Assembly: GCA_036186865.1 (NCBI GenBank)
Contig: AP025054.1
Coordinates: 434,001-498,000, forward strand
Direction: 5' to 3'
Source of the DNA: Eustoma russellianum
Taxonomy: Eukaryota; Streptophyta; Magnoliopsida; Gentianales; Gentianaceae
Length of the DNA stretch: 64,000 bases
Positions 12,771 through 24,935 of the stretch are shown here, one piece after another. The notes beneath the pieces are model-generated. The model did not search any database. It saw only the letters and a list, made by a program, of their open reading frames with translations, and was not told the DNA's origin. Every line of letters begins with the position of its first letter. Position 1 is the stretch's first letter. Both the position numbers and the translations under genes were made by a program.

Positions 12771-12830
12771 CTTTATAAAGCGTTGGCTAGCACGTATTCT
12801 AGCGTGTCACTGATGCTGACTTGGACCAAT
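12771..12830 (-). promoter_or_regulatory. BiP promoter: TATA box and UPR-type element
   Basis: On the minus strand a palindromic CTTTATAAAG (12780-12771) lies about 145 bp before the ATG. ATTGGTCCAAGTCAGC (12830-12815) is about 40 bp further upstream. It matches 14 of 16 bases of the plant unfolded-protein-response element known from Arabidopsis BiP promoters (ATTGGTCCACGTCATC), which combines an inverted CCAAT box with a bZIP half-site. Position and gene identity both support a functional ER-stress element, although one mismatch falls in its ACGT core. Confidence 0.7.
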
Positions 12831-14189
12831 AGGATTTCGTTTTGACATGAGGAAACCGATCGGATTCGTTCTTTTGGTGGAACTGTCGTCGTGGTGATCA
12901 TGACCATTTGTTTCGTCAGTCGAACCAATAAGGTTAGAGCAATGGTTGGTGCGATCTACACCGTCCGTTTCTCCAGTTTCATGGGTTTGACCGATCAATC
13001 CCTCGAATGCTTTCAGGAGATTCCACGTTACACTCTACAAAGTTCGAAACCATCATCAAACATAGAGGGTAAATAAATATTTATGTTTTGTTTAGTTCGG
13101 ATTTTTCTTTTTACGAATATTTCGAGATTGAATATGATCAGTTATTACTTATTAGAATTACTGTGACAAGGATGCCTTAATGGGTAGATAATAGCTAATG
13201 GACAATTGTTAGATATCTTTAGAATTGGTTATTGATTGATTAGATGATTATAACAACAACCACCCCCAATAATATCTTAATGAAATCAAAAGATATACTT
13301 AATGTCTAGGGAAGATGAGAGGCACCAAACAATACTTCAATCCAAAGGATAGATAGTTTACTTCAGACTCCCGGTTTTATATGTACATGCATAGATGACA
13401 CAATAACAGAAATATAATGTGTTGGTGTGTTAGTGAAGGAGTTTAGTAAACGCAAATAGAAAACTTCCGATATTAAAATAGTCATAACCGTGTATATGCA
13501 CAAATATTAAAAGACAATGACAAAAATAAAAAAGTGTAAAATAAATCTAAAGTATATGGTCCTTAAATATACTCTATGTGGTTTTATATGCTGTCTAAAC
13601 CTCCTTTTATAAAATAACGTGAAGTGGAGGAGATTTGATCCAAAATCATTAATGATAGGCTTAAAAGAGGAACTCTCTGATTATGAATGAGCGGTACGTA
13701 CGATTTAGTTATCGAAGACCTTCAAATGCCTAAGTAAACGTAAATAAAATTATAATATGGCGTAAAAAAGTAAAAAAGAAATTATAGCAAAGAGTGATAT
13801 ATCTATTTTCTGCTTATGGTTATAAAGGGATTTATATATGATCACTCATAAGCGGTTGAGACCACCATGAGACCTTCATGTGACACCAATACCATGTATA
13901 ATGGGGTTTATGGAAAACTAAGTCAAACCACCCATGTTCCCATTCAAATATATATATATTCGTCACTTATAAGTATATATTTTAAACATTTCAAGGTGAC
14001 GTATATTGATTTTGCATGAAGTTATGTTTGAAACCTCCGAAGCGATGTCAAACTTCTGAATTTTAAACCATCAAGGTGTTAACCTTTTAGTCCAAGTATC
14101 TTGGAGAAATTTCAAAAAATATTATAGTTTAGAAAAATCCAAATATAAAGCATGTTTGGAGAAAATTTATATAACAACTAAGACGCAGT
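12831..14189. other. Distal BiP upstream and AT-rich intergenic DNA
   Basis: A second CCAAT motif occurs near 12926, possibly still part of the BiP promoter. From about 13080 the DNA is AT-rich with no coding signal. Confidence 0.5.
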
Positions 14190-14420
14190 TATCAGTGTCG
14201 TTCAAAGTGACCCTGGATGATACTGTTAACTCCGTCCAAGAATCATCTTTTAACGACACTGACAGTTGCGTCCAACAAAATAAGTGGTTTTTGGGTGTAC
14301 GAAAGTTGTTTTGGGGATGCAAAATCACACAAACCTAGGACGACATTGTCAGACGTGTCCAAAGCTTATACGTCAATGTCAAATGCGTCTTGAGCCTTAG
14401 ACGACAATGTTAAAACCGTC
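14190..14420. repeat. Degenerate short repeat with GTCC/GTCT ends
   Basis: A motif of about 20-25 bp recurs at least six times, roughly GACAnTGTyAAAnnCGTCC: near 14217-14238, 14253-14275, 14340-14362, 14370-14390 and 14400-14420, with a weaker unit near 14186. Clusters like this occur in subterminal parts of plant CACTA or Mutator-like transposons, but I see no terminal inverted repeats that would fix the class. Confidence 0.5.
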
Positions 14421-14880
14421 CGAGGGTGATTTGACCCTAACCCGAACAACCCGAAACTAATCTAACCTTAACCTTAAACCCAACTTTAACCTAACCTAAA
14501 CTTAAACCATAACCCGCTCAAAAAAAACTTAAACCATAACTCTAACTAATCTCTAGGCTTAACTCAAACCATAACTCTAAGCTAGCCTAACCCCGAACCA
14601 TAACCTTAACTAATCTCTAGCCCTAACTCAAACTCTAACCCTAACTCTAAGCTAGCCTAACCCCAAACCATAACCCTAACCAATCTCTGACCCTAACTCA
14701 AATCCTAACCCTAAACCTAAACTAGCCTAACACTAAACCATAACCCTAAACAATCTCTAATCTTAACTTAAACCCTAACCTTAACTCTAACCCTAGTCTT
14801 AAGCTAACCTAACCCTAAACCATAACTCTAACCTGTCTAGAACTCTATCTCTAACCCTAACTGAACTCAAAACCAGACCT
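14420..14880. repeat. Degenerate interstitial telomere-like repeat
   Basis: About 460 bp of diverged AACCCTAA-type units on the plus strand, mixed with AACCATAACTCTAA and CTAGCCTAAC variants. The pattern is the plant telomere repeat (CCCTAAA on this strand) after heavy mutation, with a secondary period of about 70 bp built on the words 'taaccaatctctgaccctaa' and 'ctagcctaac'. Confidence 0.75.
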
Positions 14881-15440
14881 AACCTAATAAAAAATAGTTT
14901 ATTAATATATTTTTGACTATTTTTAATGATAGCAATCACCAACCATTCACATAAAGGGCAAACTTCAAATATGAAAAATTGTCTTGTCATAACATAATGC
15001 CAGAATAAAAAGCTTAAAAATAACGAGTAACATTTGTTTGGAAAAACAAAATATATAAAACAATGATTTAATTGCACAAGGATTGGTAAAAAAAGTATGT
15101 TTAGGTTATCAGGTATCACAAGTAAAATAGTAATGACAATGAATTTACTTGTTCAAATTAAATGGGTCAATTTTAGCCTAAAAGAATCCCCCTTTATGGA
15201 CTCGGAATTCAGCCTCCACAAGAATTGTTAGAGGGGTTAATTAGACAAATCAAATGCTAGAGGGAGTGAACTATCCTTTCCAGAAAGTCAAAGGGCTATG
15301 CATATTTGTCAGGACAGGCAGCCAATAGTTACTTTTTGTAGTACATGGGAAAAGAAATAATTTTTTAAAGAAAATAATAGCAGTGCCAGACATTATTATT
15401 AAATTAAAAAGATTTCAATAATTTGAGTCCTATCTCTCTC

Positions 15441-16597
15441 CTAGGGTTTTCATTCCAACCGCCGCATTTCTTCGTGTAAATTTGAGAGATTTCTACTCTC
15501 ACTTGTACTCTCACTCTCTTCAACCCCTCAACGGCTTCAGGCTGCAGGTGATTTTGCGCTCTTTACATATTTTTTGATGTATTTTGTTCTGATTTTAAGT
15601 TGGACTTTGGATTTTTTTCCTGATTATTCTTCTTCTAATTTAAAGGTCAAAACTTCCCGTCCATACTTTTTGGTGCGCGTTTTCTTTAATCACTGTCTAA
15701 TATGAAATCCTAATCGCGTATGTTTTTTTTTTTTTGTTCTTCTCCCAAATCCTCCTCTCCCAAATCCCGAAGGTTTTGGTGCTTTAACAACAGTTTTCTT
15801 TTAGGAGTTTTGGTATTCCCGAGTTAAGCTTTTGTTTCTTGAAGTCTGGAGATTTGTTGGATGTGCTAAAATTTGTTGGCATTTTATGGTGGTCCACCTC
15901 TGGAGGTTGGATGTATTGGTAGGGATGGTGTTGACTCTGGCAAAATCTGGGTCTTTCTGGATCGATTTAGCTGTTGTGCTGATTATCCTGTCTGCTTATA
16001 GGACTGATTGAATCTGAAATTTCTCGTTAGTAGTTCAGGTTACTGTGAAATTTCAATTGATAAAAGGTGCTATTAGCAGGTCTTTCGGTATCTGCTTTGA
16101 TTTTAATTCATCCCAGGTTTTGCTTTGAAGTTGAGTTCCTACTTTTTTACTTGATTGATTAGGAGATGCCATTCTTCTTTTTTACCCAGGTTCATGAGGT
16201 TTCTGTTTACAATATTTTTGAGTTCATTTATTAAGTATTTCATTGTGGCGCTTGTTACAAGCAATTTTGGTATATAGATTTGCATTCTCTGTTGACTTAG
16301 CCTTTTATCCAGCGGACAATTGGATAGTTTAATGCGCTTTAATTGGTGGGTCTAAGATCCGACTGCATCATCTGTGTTTGGCTTAGAAGGGACGTTTCCT
16401 TTTGTATAACTTGATAACTTTCATTCTCTTCTATATGGCTTTGCAGATAAATTTTTCTCACCAGATAGTTTAATTTGTTCTAGTCCATGAAAAACTTGAT
16501 GATACCTGTGCCTTGAACATAAAAATTTGTCCTATTTTATAAGAGTATTTGCTGTTTGGGTTGTGAATTTATAACGTGATATTATTTATGTTGACAG
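15441..16597 (+). promoter_or_regulatory. Importin beta leader with telo-box and 5' UTR intron
   Basis: CTAGGGTTTT at 15441-15450 is a telo-box (AAAACCCTA in reverse), a motif common just upstream of plant housekeeping and translation genes. A non-coding exon seems to end at 15547 (CTGCAG followed by GTGATT) and a 1050-bp leader intron runs to an acceptor at 16597, seven bases before the ATG. Leader introns like this often raise expression of constitutive plant genes. Confidence 0.65.
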
Positions 16598-16604
16598 AGA
16601 TAAG

Positions 16605-19321
16605 ATGGCGATGGAAATCACTCAGGTCCTATTGAATGCACAGTCAGTTGACTCTAATGTGCGAAAACATGCAGAAGACACACTTAGACAATTCCAGGAG
16701 CAAAATCTCCCTGCATTCTTGTTGTCGTTATCAGGAGAGCTTGCTGGTGAGGATAAGCCCGTCGATAGTCGTAAATTAGCTGGTTTGATTCTCAAAAATG
16801 CCTTGGATGCCAAGGAGCAGCCCAGGAAATATGACCTTGTCCAAAGATGGCTATCCCTCGATGTTCCTGTGAAGGCCCAGATCAAGGCATGCTTACTGCA
16901 AACACTATCATCTCCTGCCCTTGAGGCTCGTTCTACGGCTTCACAAGTGATTGCTAAGGTTGCTGGAATTGAATTGCCACAGAAACAGTGGCCTGAGTTG
17001 ATAGGATCCCTCCTATCTAACGTTCACCAGGTTCCACCTCATGTGAAGCAAGCCACGTTAGAAACTTTGGGGTACTTGTGCGAGGAAGTTTCTCCTGATG
17101 TCGTTGACCAAGATCAAGTAAATAAAATTCTTACAGCTGTGGTGCAGGGTATGAATGCGACTGAGGGGAACAATGATGTAAGGCTAGCTGCTACTCGAGC
17201 ATTGTATAATGCTCTTGGCTTTGCTCAAGCAAATTTTTCAAATGACATGGAACGTGATTATATCATGAGAGTTGTGTGTGAGGCCACTTTATCCTCATAT
17301 GTGAAAATTCGGCAGGCAGCCTTTGAGTGTTTAGTGTCAATCTCATCAGCGTACTATGAGAAGTTAGCCCCTTATATTCAGGATATTTTCAATATCACTG
17401 CAAAGGCAGTCAGGGAAGACGAAGAGCCAGTGGCTCTTCAGGCAATTGAATTCTGGAGTTCAGTTTGTGATGAAGAGATTGACATTTTAGAAGAATATGG
17501 TGGAGATTTTACTGCAGACTCAGAAGTTCCCTGCTTTTATTTTATCAAGCAGGCCCTTCCTGCTCTAGTCCCGATGCTTTTGGAAACACTTCTTAAGCAG
17601 GAAGAAGATCAGGATCAGGATGAGGGTGCTTGGAACTTGGCTATGGCGGGGGGTACCTGCCTTGGTTTGGTTGCTCGAACTGTCGGCGATGACATTGTTC
17701 CTCTTGTTATGCCATTTATAGAAGAGAATATAACAAAGCCTGATTGGAGACAGAGAGAAGGAGCCACATATGCATTTGGTTCTATCTTGGAAGGTCCTTC
17801 ACCTGATAAGTTAACTCCAATTGTAAATGTTGCTCTCAACTTCATGCTGACTGCTTTGACGACTGACCCAAATAGTCATGTGAAGGATACGACAGCATGG
17901 ACCCTTGGCAGAATTTTTGAATTTCTTCATGGCTCAACAGTGGAGACACCTATTATCACCCCAGCAAATTGTCAACAAATAATAACTGTTCTCCTTCAGA
18001 GCATGTGTGATGCACCAAATGTTGCTGAAAAAGCATGTGGAGCTCTTTACTTCCTCGCTCAGGGATTTGAGAACGTGGGACCATCATCTCCGATAACTCC
18101 TTACTTCCAGGAAATTGTGAAGTCGCTTCTCAATGTCACCGAGAGGGAAGATGCTGGGGAGTCTAGACTTAGGACTGCCGCATATGAGACTCTGAACGAA
18201 GTAGTTAGGTGCTCCACGGATGAAACGGCTCCGATGGTGTTGCAGTTGATACCTATTGTTATGACAAAGCTTCACCAAACAGTGGAGGCACAGAAGCTTT
18301 CTTCTGATGAAAGGGAGAGGCAGAATGAATTACAGGGCCTTTTATGTGGTTGCTTGCAGGTTATTATTCAGAAACTTGGTTCATTGGAGCCTATGAAGTA
18401 TGCTTTCATGCAGTTTGCGGATCAGATTATGAATCTTTTCTTACATGTATTTGCTTGTAGAAGTGCAACTGTGCACGAAGAAGCTATGCTTGCAATTGGA
18501 GCTCTTGCGTATACTACAGGTCCTGAGTTTGCTAAGTACATGCCTGAACTTTACAAGTACTTGGAGATGGGTCTTCAGAACTTTGAGGAATACCAAGTGT
18601 GTGCTGTCACAGTTGGTGTGGTTGGAGATATATGTAGGGCATTGGATGACAAGATTTTACCTTACTGCGATGGAATAATGACTCAACTTCTAAAGGACCT
18701 CTCCAGTAACCAGTTACACCGATCTGTCAAACCCCCAATCTTCTCATGCTTTGGTGATATAGCTTTAGCTATAGGAGAGAACTTTGAGAAGTACCTTACT
18801 TATGCAATGCCTATGCTCCAGAGTGCTGCAGAGGTATGTGCCCACACATCTGGTGTGGATGATGAAATTATAGAATATACCAATCTTCTGAGAAATGGAA
18901 TCCTGGAGGCATATTCTGGTATATTTCAAGGTTTCAAGAACACTCCTAAAACACAGCTGCTGATTCCCTTTGCTCCACATATCTTGCAATTTCTGGATAG
19001 CATTTATAGGGAGAAAGACATGTCAGTCCCCCCTACTTTGTCTTTCAAATCAGTAGTGTCCTTTTCTTTTGGGTATAAAGTTGCTTCCAATGTGACCTTT
19101 TCTGTTTGTCTATTTATGCCAGGGATGATGTTGTCATGAAAACTGCCATTGGAGTCCTTGGAGATCTAGCTGATACATTAGGAAATAATGCAGCTGCTTT
19201 GATTCAGGATTCTCTTTCATGCAAGGACTTTTTAAATGAATGCTTGTCCTCAGATGATCATCTGATTAAAGAATCTGCTGAGTGGGCCAAGCTGGCAATC
19301 AGTCGTGCCATCTCTGTTTGA
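16605..19321 (+). CDS. KPNB1: Importin subunit beta-1 (karyopherin beta 1)
   Basis: Two coding exons, 16605-19021 and 19123-19321; 2616 nt, 871 residues, matching Arabidopsis KPNB1 (870). The long open frame runs through the intron to 19139, but AT|G at 19021/19123 restores the conserved KDMDDVVMKTAIGVLGDL. The importin-beta N-terminal domain is at about residues 20-100 (HAEDTLRQFQEQNLPAFLL, DSRKLAGLILKNAL). The rest is a HEAT-repeat solenoid with typical helix pairs such as REGATYAFGSILEGP and VKDTTAWTLGRIFE, and an acidic loop EEDQDQDEG at about 328-336. It carries importin-alpha/NLS cargo through nuclear pores and releases it on Ran-GTP binding; the Arabidopsis protein also affects ABA and drought responses. 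Start: MAMEI follows the leader-intron acceptor directly. Confidence 0.97.
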
Positions 19322-21740
19322 GGGTGTGATGACCTGGTACATACATTTTTTCTTTTCAGAAAGTTCATGCATGCATATGGTCAAGTCGAGTCAAGGTTCG
19401 TGGTTGCATTCAGCATGTAGGGTCATTGCATTTTCTGACAACTGAGTAACCAATATTCATGTTGTTGGAAGGTTACGCATCCAAACAGTGGTATTGGGTA
19501 CTTCTTACTTGGCAAGGGGATTAGCGTGACACAATTGCATCTCAGAATTGATTGGGGATTGTTGTAATGAGAAAAGAGAGGTTAAAATTTGGTGGATGAT
19601 ATTTAAATGATAAGCAGGATAGGATGATGTGTCACATGGTCAGCAATTACTTATGTCCAACTATCCTGGTGTCGGAACTGCCCCATAGTTGTACCCAGCT
19701 GCTGCCATGTTCCCCAAAGCTTATGAGATGTTGGAATTGCATTGCTAAGTTGTGGTTCATGATATTTGTAATCCTTCCCAGCATCAGTCTGCCATTTCAT
19801 TATATTGTCCTTTATTTACTTTCCCTTTTAGTATTCCTTGTATTGCATTGGTCTAAGTTGTCCGTTTGCTATGGCAAAGTTCTGGTTTCGGATGCTTGTT
19901 AGCCATCTTCTCACTGGTCTTCCCTCACTCGTATCTATTTTATTTTAATTTTTAATTTCCTCTCATTTGTTTCGTGTTAAATCACACCTTAGATTGGTTC
20001 AAGTCATCCATTTCGATTTTGTCAAAGGTGAATAGCATACCACCTCATTCAATGTTGTTCCAACAAAATATGCTTGCTGTGTCAGGATTAAATTCTCGGA
20101 TTTAGGGCAATTTTCTAGTTTTTTTCTTTTTTTTTTTGTAATTGGGCAATTTTCATTTGCATCATTCATGTAGCATTTTGCTTCCCTTGTCAAACAATTA
20201 GGTGTTATATTCAAGGGTCAAATACATGTTCATCATCCCCAAAGCATTGGTGTATTTCTGTAAGTTTGCTATTGGAAATCAGTTTTTTGAGAGTATAATG
20301 ATGTTTAAGTACTCTGTATTTTGGTGAGGATGGTTTGAAATGTGAGAAAACATGTCAAAGATGAGCTTTACTGTGACAGATTGAACCCTTTGCATAGGCG
20401 GCAAATTATTTGAACAATTGCCTTGTACGTTCATGTTTGTACTGATGCTACTTGTTATCAATGGTTATGCATCTCTGATGCACAGGCATTTTGTAAATCT
20501 CCTTGTTAAGCCAGTTGGTTTTTTGTTTTTGTTTCTGGGGGAACGAACTGAATGGTTATTGACTTTGAATTAAGTAACTCTTCATGAAACATTGCTGTTA
20601 CTAACATCGTTTTTGTGTCAGAGCAATCTTATCCTTATTTATTGCCTTAAATTTTCACGACAGAAAAAGTTGTTTTCTGTTTGCTCGATTCTAGCTGATC
20701 ACCTGGGGTTTGAAATAATACATCAATTAATTTGGTGTGTGGCTTCAAGATGTGGTGAGATAAAGGAGGCAATTGGGGAGGGGTTGTTGTTAGTAGGCAG
20801 GCACTTAAGCAGCGTTTTTGTTTTAGAGGCCGTTGTTTCAGATTCTTGTTGTGTTTCTGAAGAGTGATGTTGTCTGGATGAGAATAAAACTGTAGCTTTA
20901 AGTGGTCCTGTAAGAAAATTTTCAAAATATATCTTTAGGAGCACCGCCCAAAACCTGCAGCCAGCTCTGAAATCACCATGTGATTGTCAATCCAGTATTT
21001 ATTTGACAAAAGCCCTCCCCATTAATTGCGCAAGGACCCAACCTCTTTCTTCAATAAGATAGGTACAGGGGTGTATCGGCAATTTGGTCAAACTAAAGGG
21101 ACGTAGCCGTAGTTATAGTTTACCCCTTTTTTTCTACTTTAATAATAAATAAATATGGCGCAAATTGATCAACTACTTAGATTTGCACAATTGTCATGTC
21201 CATTGACCAATGAAATGAAGCTGACAGTGAGCGGTATCGTGGCCTGTCTTTTTTAAAGATGTGGTATTTGGCCAACTTCAAGCTCGTCTTTTTGATTATT
21301 TGATATGATCGACAAACATAAATTTGTCTTTTGTTTATTGTGATACCATTGACAAATATCAACTAGTTAATCGTTTAGTGCCACAAGACTTGAAAAATTA
21401 AAGGAGCACAATTACTCCGAATTTTCCAAGCACATTGAGATGCACTTCTACTGAGTGGTCACCTATAAAAGTTATCGATCAGACTATCACACTACATAAA
21501 GGATAGAAAATCAACGTGTTTGAAATCATTGAGAATTAAAATTCGAGCAGAAACCCATATATAAAAAAGAAGGAAACTAGAAGACCAAATAAGAAATACC
21601 TACTTATTCATGGTGCAGCAGTGTTGTTTCTGTAGCACATTACCCGTTCTACAAATTAGACACCCAAAGCTATATACCCATAAAGGCAGTCTGTGGGCAA
21701 TATTGTGTTGCAACATGGCTTTCTTATTAGGTTAAATGAA
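19322..21740. other. Importin 3' UTR and non-coding DNA
   Basis: The first part should be the importin 3' UTR. No open frame has recognisable content, including those at 19624-19902 and 20592-20867. Pyrimidine runs and poly-T at 20120-20140 are the only structure seen. Confidence 0.6.
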
Positions 21741-21955
21741 GGGCATGGTTGAGCATCACATAAAGTGCGGCCCACTTCCACATTGGAGAAGAACAACCCA
21801 AGGGCATAGTCGAGCATCACATAAAATGCCTCCCACTTCCACATTGGAGAAGAAGGACAAACCACTAAGTACCGTTTTGTGATGATGGAAGAGGGCACAG
21901 CTGGTTGACTTAAGAAAAAGAGAGAGGGCACAGCTGGTTGACTTAAGAAAAAGAG
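21741..21955. repeat. Two adjacent tandem duplications (53 bp and 33 bp units)
   Basis: A 53-bp unit at 21741-21793 recurs at 21802-21854 with about six changes; both end CCACATTGGAGAAGAA. A second unit starting GAGGGCACAGCTGG at 21891 recurs perfectly at 21924, a 33-bp period. Confidence 0.9.
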
Positions 21956-22335
21956 AGACCAAGTTCAAAACTTGTAAAGAACAAAGGCAAATCCTTTTGT
22001 GCCATGCAAAAGATGTGATGTAAAATGCCCACATGCAGATATATCAAGTGTGAGGCACACAACTGAGCAGTGCAGTGTGACCTGTTGTCTCTCTGGTTGG
22101 ATGTAACGGCTGCATAGTGTGATTGACTTGCGAAGTGTGAATGATAAAGCATGTGCACCATATGCGGGCGGGGGGTATAGGTCAGCGGAAGAAGCTGTGA
22201 GTATCTAAAGACAATCACATTCAACAAGTGTAAAAAGAGAGTTTTAATCTTGCCATCAACACATTAGATTTGGATTTGAGTTTGAATTCCGTCATCATTT
22301 TGAATTTGAACCCTTTTCTGAAAGTCTAAAATTTT

Positions 22336-22545
22336 TAGGAAAGATTAGAACAACAATATTATCCTATTGTCTTAGAGGCTCCCGTCTATGGTGGAGTATG
22401 GAGGGTTGGATGTACGCATCCACACTCATGCGTTTAGAAACACACAAATGTTGTTTCTTGATTATCCATAATGAAAATTGCGTCAAGATGTGTCGATTAA
22501 CTGCTATCTCACAATATGAAAGCTCAGCCAATTTAGTGAGTCATT
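22336..22545 (+). mobile_element. SINE-like repeat, family B, upstream of the PSY gene
   Basis: Shares the words CTTAGAGGCTCCCG, GTTGGATGTACGCA, TTAGAAACACACA and CCATAATGAAAATTGCGTCA with copies at 23925-24010, 43880-44045 and, on the opposite strand, 52675-52852. The last copy has a clear target duplication and a GTT-type tail, which identifies the family as a short retroelement. By comparison with it, this copy is the reverse complement of the presumed RNA sense. It lies about 300 bp before the peptide gene's ATG. Confidence 0.7.
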
Positions 22546-22861
22546 TTGTTTTATTCTATCAAATTCTAAAGTCAAATCCACTCTATTGAAAATGAAATAT
22601 ATATATCATGCAAAAAATCTCTTGGAGCGAGCCATTGGAAACCGTCTTGAGTGGGCTTAATTTTTTTTTTTTTTTTGGATAAAGTAATGCGTGTTAAATC
22701 ATCAAGTACTTTGATAGAAGTGCACCATGGGGAGCATTTACTATTCATGGCTTTCTTGTAATTTTTCCAGCTTTGGGCTACTATAAGACGCAGCCTCGAT
22801 CTTCGCACTCCATCCCATACCAAGTTACAACGACATAATTGAACATCATACTCTAGCAAAC

Positions 22862-23574
22862 ATGCACAAGAGGATCATCACTTCTCTAATTGCTCTACTT
22901 CTTTTGCTTCTTGGTTGTCTATCTTCAGGTAAATGATCATTTAGCTTAAACTTTCAAATCTTTCCATGCGTTAGACGGCAGTTTTTCATGCTTTCGAACT
23001 TTAAGAAGTTGAAATTTTTACATAGCTAATTGTTCTTGGTAATTGTATATTCTGTGTAAAAAGACATGTTTGCTGTTGTTTTCATATTTTTTCAAGGTCT
23101 GGGACATGGCTTCGGCTTCAGAGATGGTACGACCCGCAGCACATACTCACTTGAGCAGGTAGGCACCTCACCAATGTCTTAGTAGTCCTGCTTTGTTACA
23201 ATTGTCCTAAATTTGGCATGCACATTTAGAATAGAGAAGGATTAATTACCACGCCTGAGTATTACTTTACAATAGTTACTTATCTATATTTTGATTATCT
23301 AAAGAGTCACGACATAGATAGCTAGTTGCTGCTGAACTTAAGTAACAACATGGATAACCGACATGCACAACCATAAGTTATCCTTGTACTTGAGAAACTA
23401 GTACTGAACTTGGGAACACATGTTTGTTTTGTCAAGAGTTATGATAAGCATGGATTAGGCAGAAGAAAGCTGGTGGGATTGGGTGCTGTGTTAGACTACG
23501 ACGAGGGAGGAGCAAATCCAAAGCATGACCCTAGGGGAAAGAAGCCAGGAAATGGTGGTGGCAAGAACCCTTAA
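22862..23574 (+). CDS. PSY-family tyrosine-sulfated secreted peptide precursor
   Basis: A three-exon gene, 22862-22928, 23097-23158 and 23437-23574; 267 nt, 88 residues, with all GT-AG junctions in phase. Exon 1 is a signal peptide: basic MHKR followed by a run of Leu and SLIALLLLLLGCLSSG. Exon 2 is a glycine-rich spacer and exon 3 the conserved C-terminal region. There D63-Y64-x5-N-P-K-H-D-P (residues 63-75) has the spacing and residues of the plant PSY hormones (PSY1: DY-x5-NPKHDP). In PSY1 this Tyr is sulfated by the Golgi enzyme TPST and the peptide promotes cell expansion through leucine-rich repeat receptor kinases. A basic R-R-K at 52-54 lies ten residues before the DY. The tail after NPKHDP is RGKKPGNGGGKNP and lacks the PP pair that is hydroxylated in PSY1. 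TATAAG at 22782 is a plausible TATA box. Confidence 0.88.
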
Positions 23575-24616
23575 ACAGTGGCCTCTTTCCAGCTTTTTAT
23601 CAAGAATACAATAAGAGTACCCTGGATTTTCCCTTATGGTGTAAGAGGGTTGTATTAACTATCAACTATTTGCTTCCGAGGCCTGAATTTATAAAAGCTC
23701 GGCATTAGCATCAAGAAGATATGGTTACTGTAATCTTGCTATGCCTAAAATGAATCCCTTGCTCAGAGGGCATATTGCATATTTAATATTTACACCGTCC
23801 CATTTGTTTGTCGCGTATTTCTCCTTTAGACGTCAGATTGTAGTCAACTATTCATATTAGACGTATTAAATTACGTTTATTTTACAAAATAATGCAACAA
23901 ACTGATAAAGACAATACGCAACAACAACAATGTTACCACGTTGCCTTAGAGTCTCCCGCCTATGACGAGGTATTGAGTTTTATGTATACGTAACTATACC
24001 TATGTATTAGAAACGTTTTAATTATTGGAGGAGAAAATGACGGGGGTCTTTAAAGTAATTTCAATAACTTATTGAAGCTTTCTTTGATAAGGGGAAAGGC
24101 TTCGGGTTCATTTTAGGGCCAAATCTACCTATTTGCATACACGATCAATGTTTGATATGGACATATGAGCGAACTGCAGGATATGTCAAATGAATAGAGT
24201 TGGAATTAGAACCCAAACCAAATAGTTCCAGATTCTCACCTCACCTCACAAGAAAGCATACGTGATTTAATCTCTCGACGTTAAAAATTACAAAGATACT
24301 CTGTGTTTGCTCATTTGACTACGTAGGAGTACTCACAAATGGCCCGCCAGTGGCTTATTTACTCTACTCACTACATTCATGACGTGAGCTAAATCCGGAG
24401 CAATATTTTTTTTAATGCAAAATATCATACTTTGATTATTCATTACCTCAAATTTAAAAAATTTTGTAAAAATGTAAATTAGATCTGAGCAATATTTTTT
24501 GAGCTGAATTTGAGAAAGAAAAGTATGTTACCAAGTACGAACGTTATAAATCTGACAATTCAAATGTTGACCGTAGCTGACTCTGACTCTGAGATCATGA
24601 CAAGGCTGCTAAACAC
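23575..24616. other. PSY 3' flank and repeats
   Basis: The 3' UTR probably ends within about 200 bp. 23925-24010 is a truncated copy of SINE-like family B (CCTTAGAGTCTCCCG, TATGTATTAGAAAC), preceded by an ACAACAACAA run. The rest holds nothing I recognise. Confidence 0.55.
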
Positions 24617-24800
24617 GAGAAAGGATCTCCTCACCCCTCTTTTTTGGGGGTAACAAATGACCCCCTGCCACGTGGCAGGGGAGAGGGGTGGTGAGGCTAG
24701 GTACAGGTGACCTCCACCCAGCCTTACCACCCACCTCTCCTGCCACGTGGCGGGCGGTCACATGGGGGTAAGATAAAAGGGGGTGAGAGGATCTCACCCC
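24617..24800. mobile_element. Foldback MITE, Mutator-like, copy A
   Basis: Flanked by perfect 9-bp direct repeats GCTAAACAC (24608-24616 and 24801-24809). Its ends are imperfect inverted repeats (GAGAAAGGATCTCCTCACC against GGGGTGAGATCCTCTCACC). The arms are long: CTGCCACGTGGCAGGGGAG on the left pairs with CTCTCCTGCCACGTGGCGGG on the right, so the whole 184 bp can fold. A 9-bp target duplication is the mark of Mutator superfamily elements. Each arm carries a palindromic CCACGTGG (G-box core). Confidence 0.85.
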
Positions 24801-24935
24801 GCTAAACACTCGATTGAAAATTGTATTCTAATCGTTTCCATGACGCAGCACAACATTTATTGCTGAATATATCTATGGAATTCGCACAACTTATTAGGTT
24901 CCCTGAATCCTTTTGAAAAAGGGCATAGTAAACGT

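Noticed and set aside
14420..14880. True chromosome end
   Set aside because: The repeats are strongly degenerate and unique genic DNA lies on both sides.
16605..19139. Single 844-residue open frame as the whole importin gene
   Set aside because: The last 39 residues are intron read-through. Splicing 19021 to 19123 restores the conserved C terminus and the family length.
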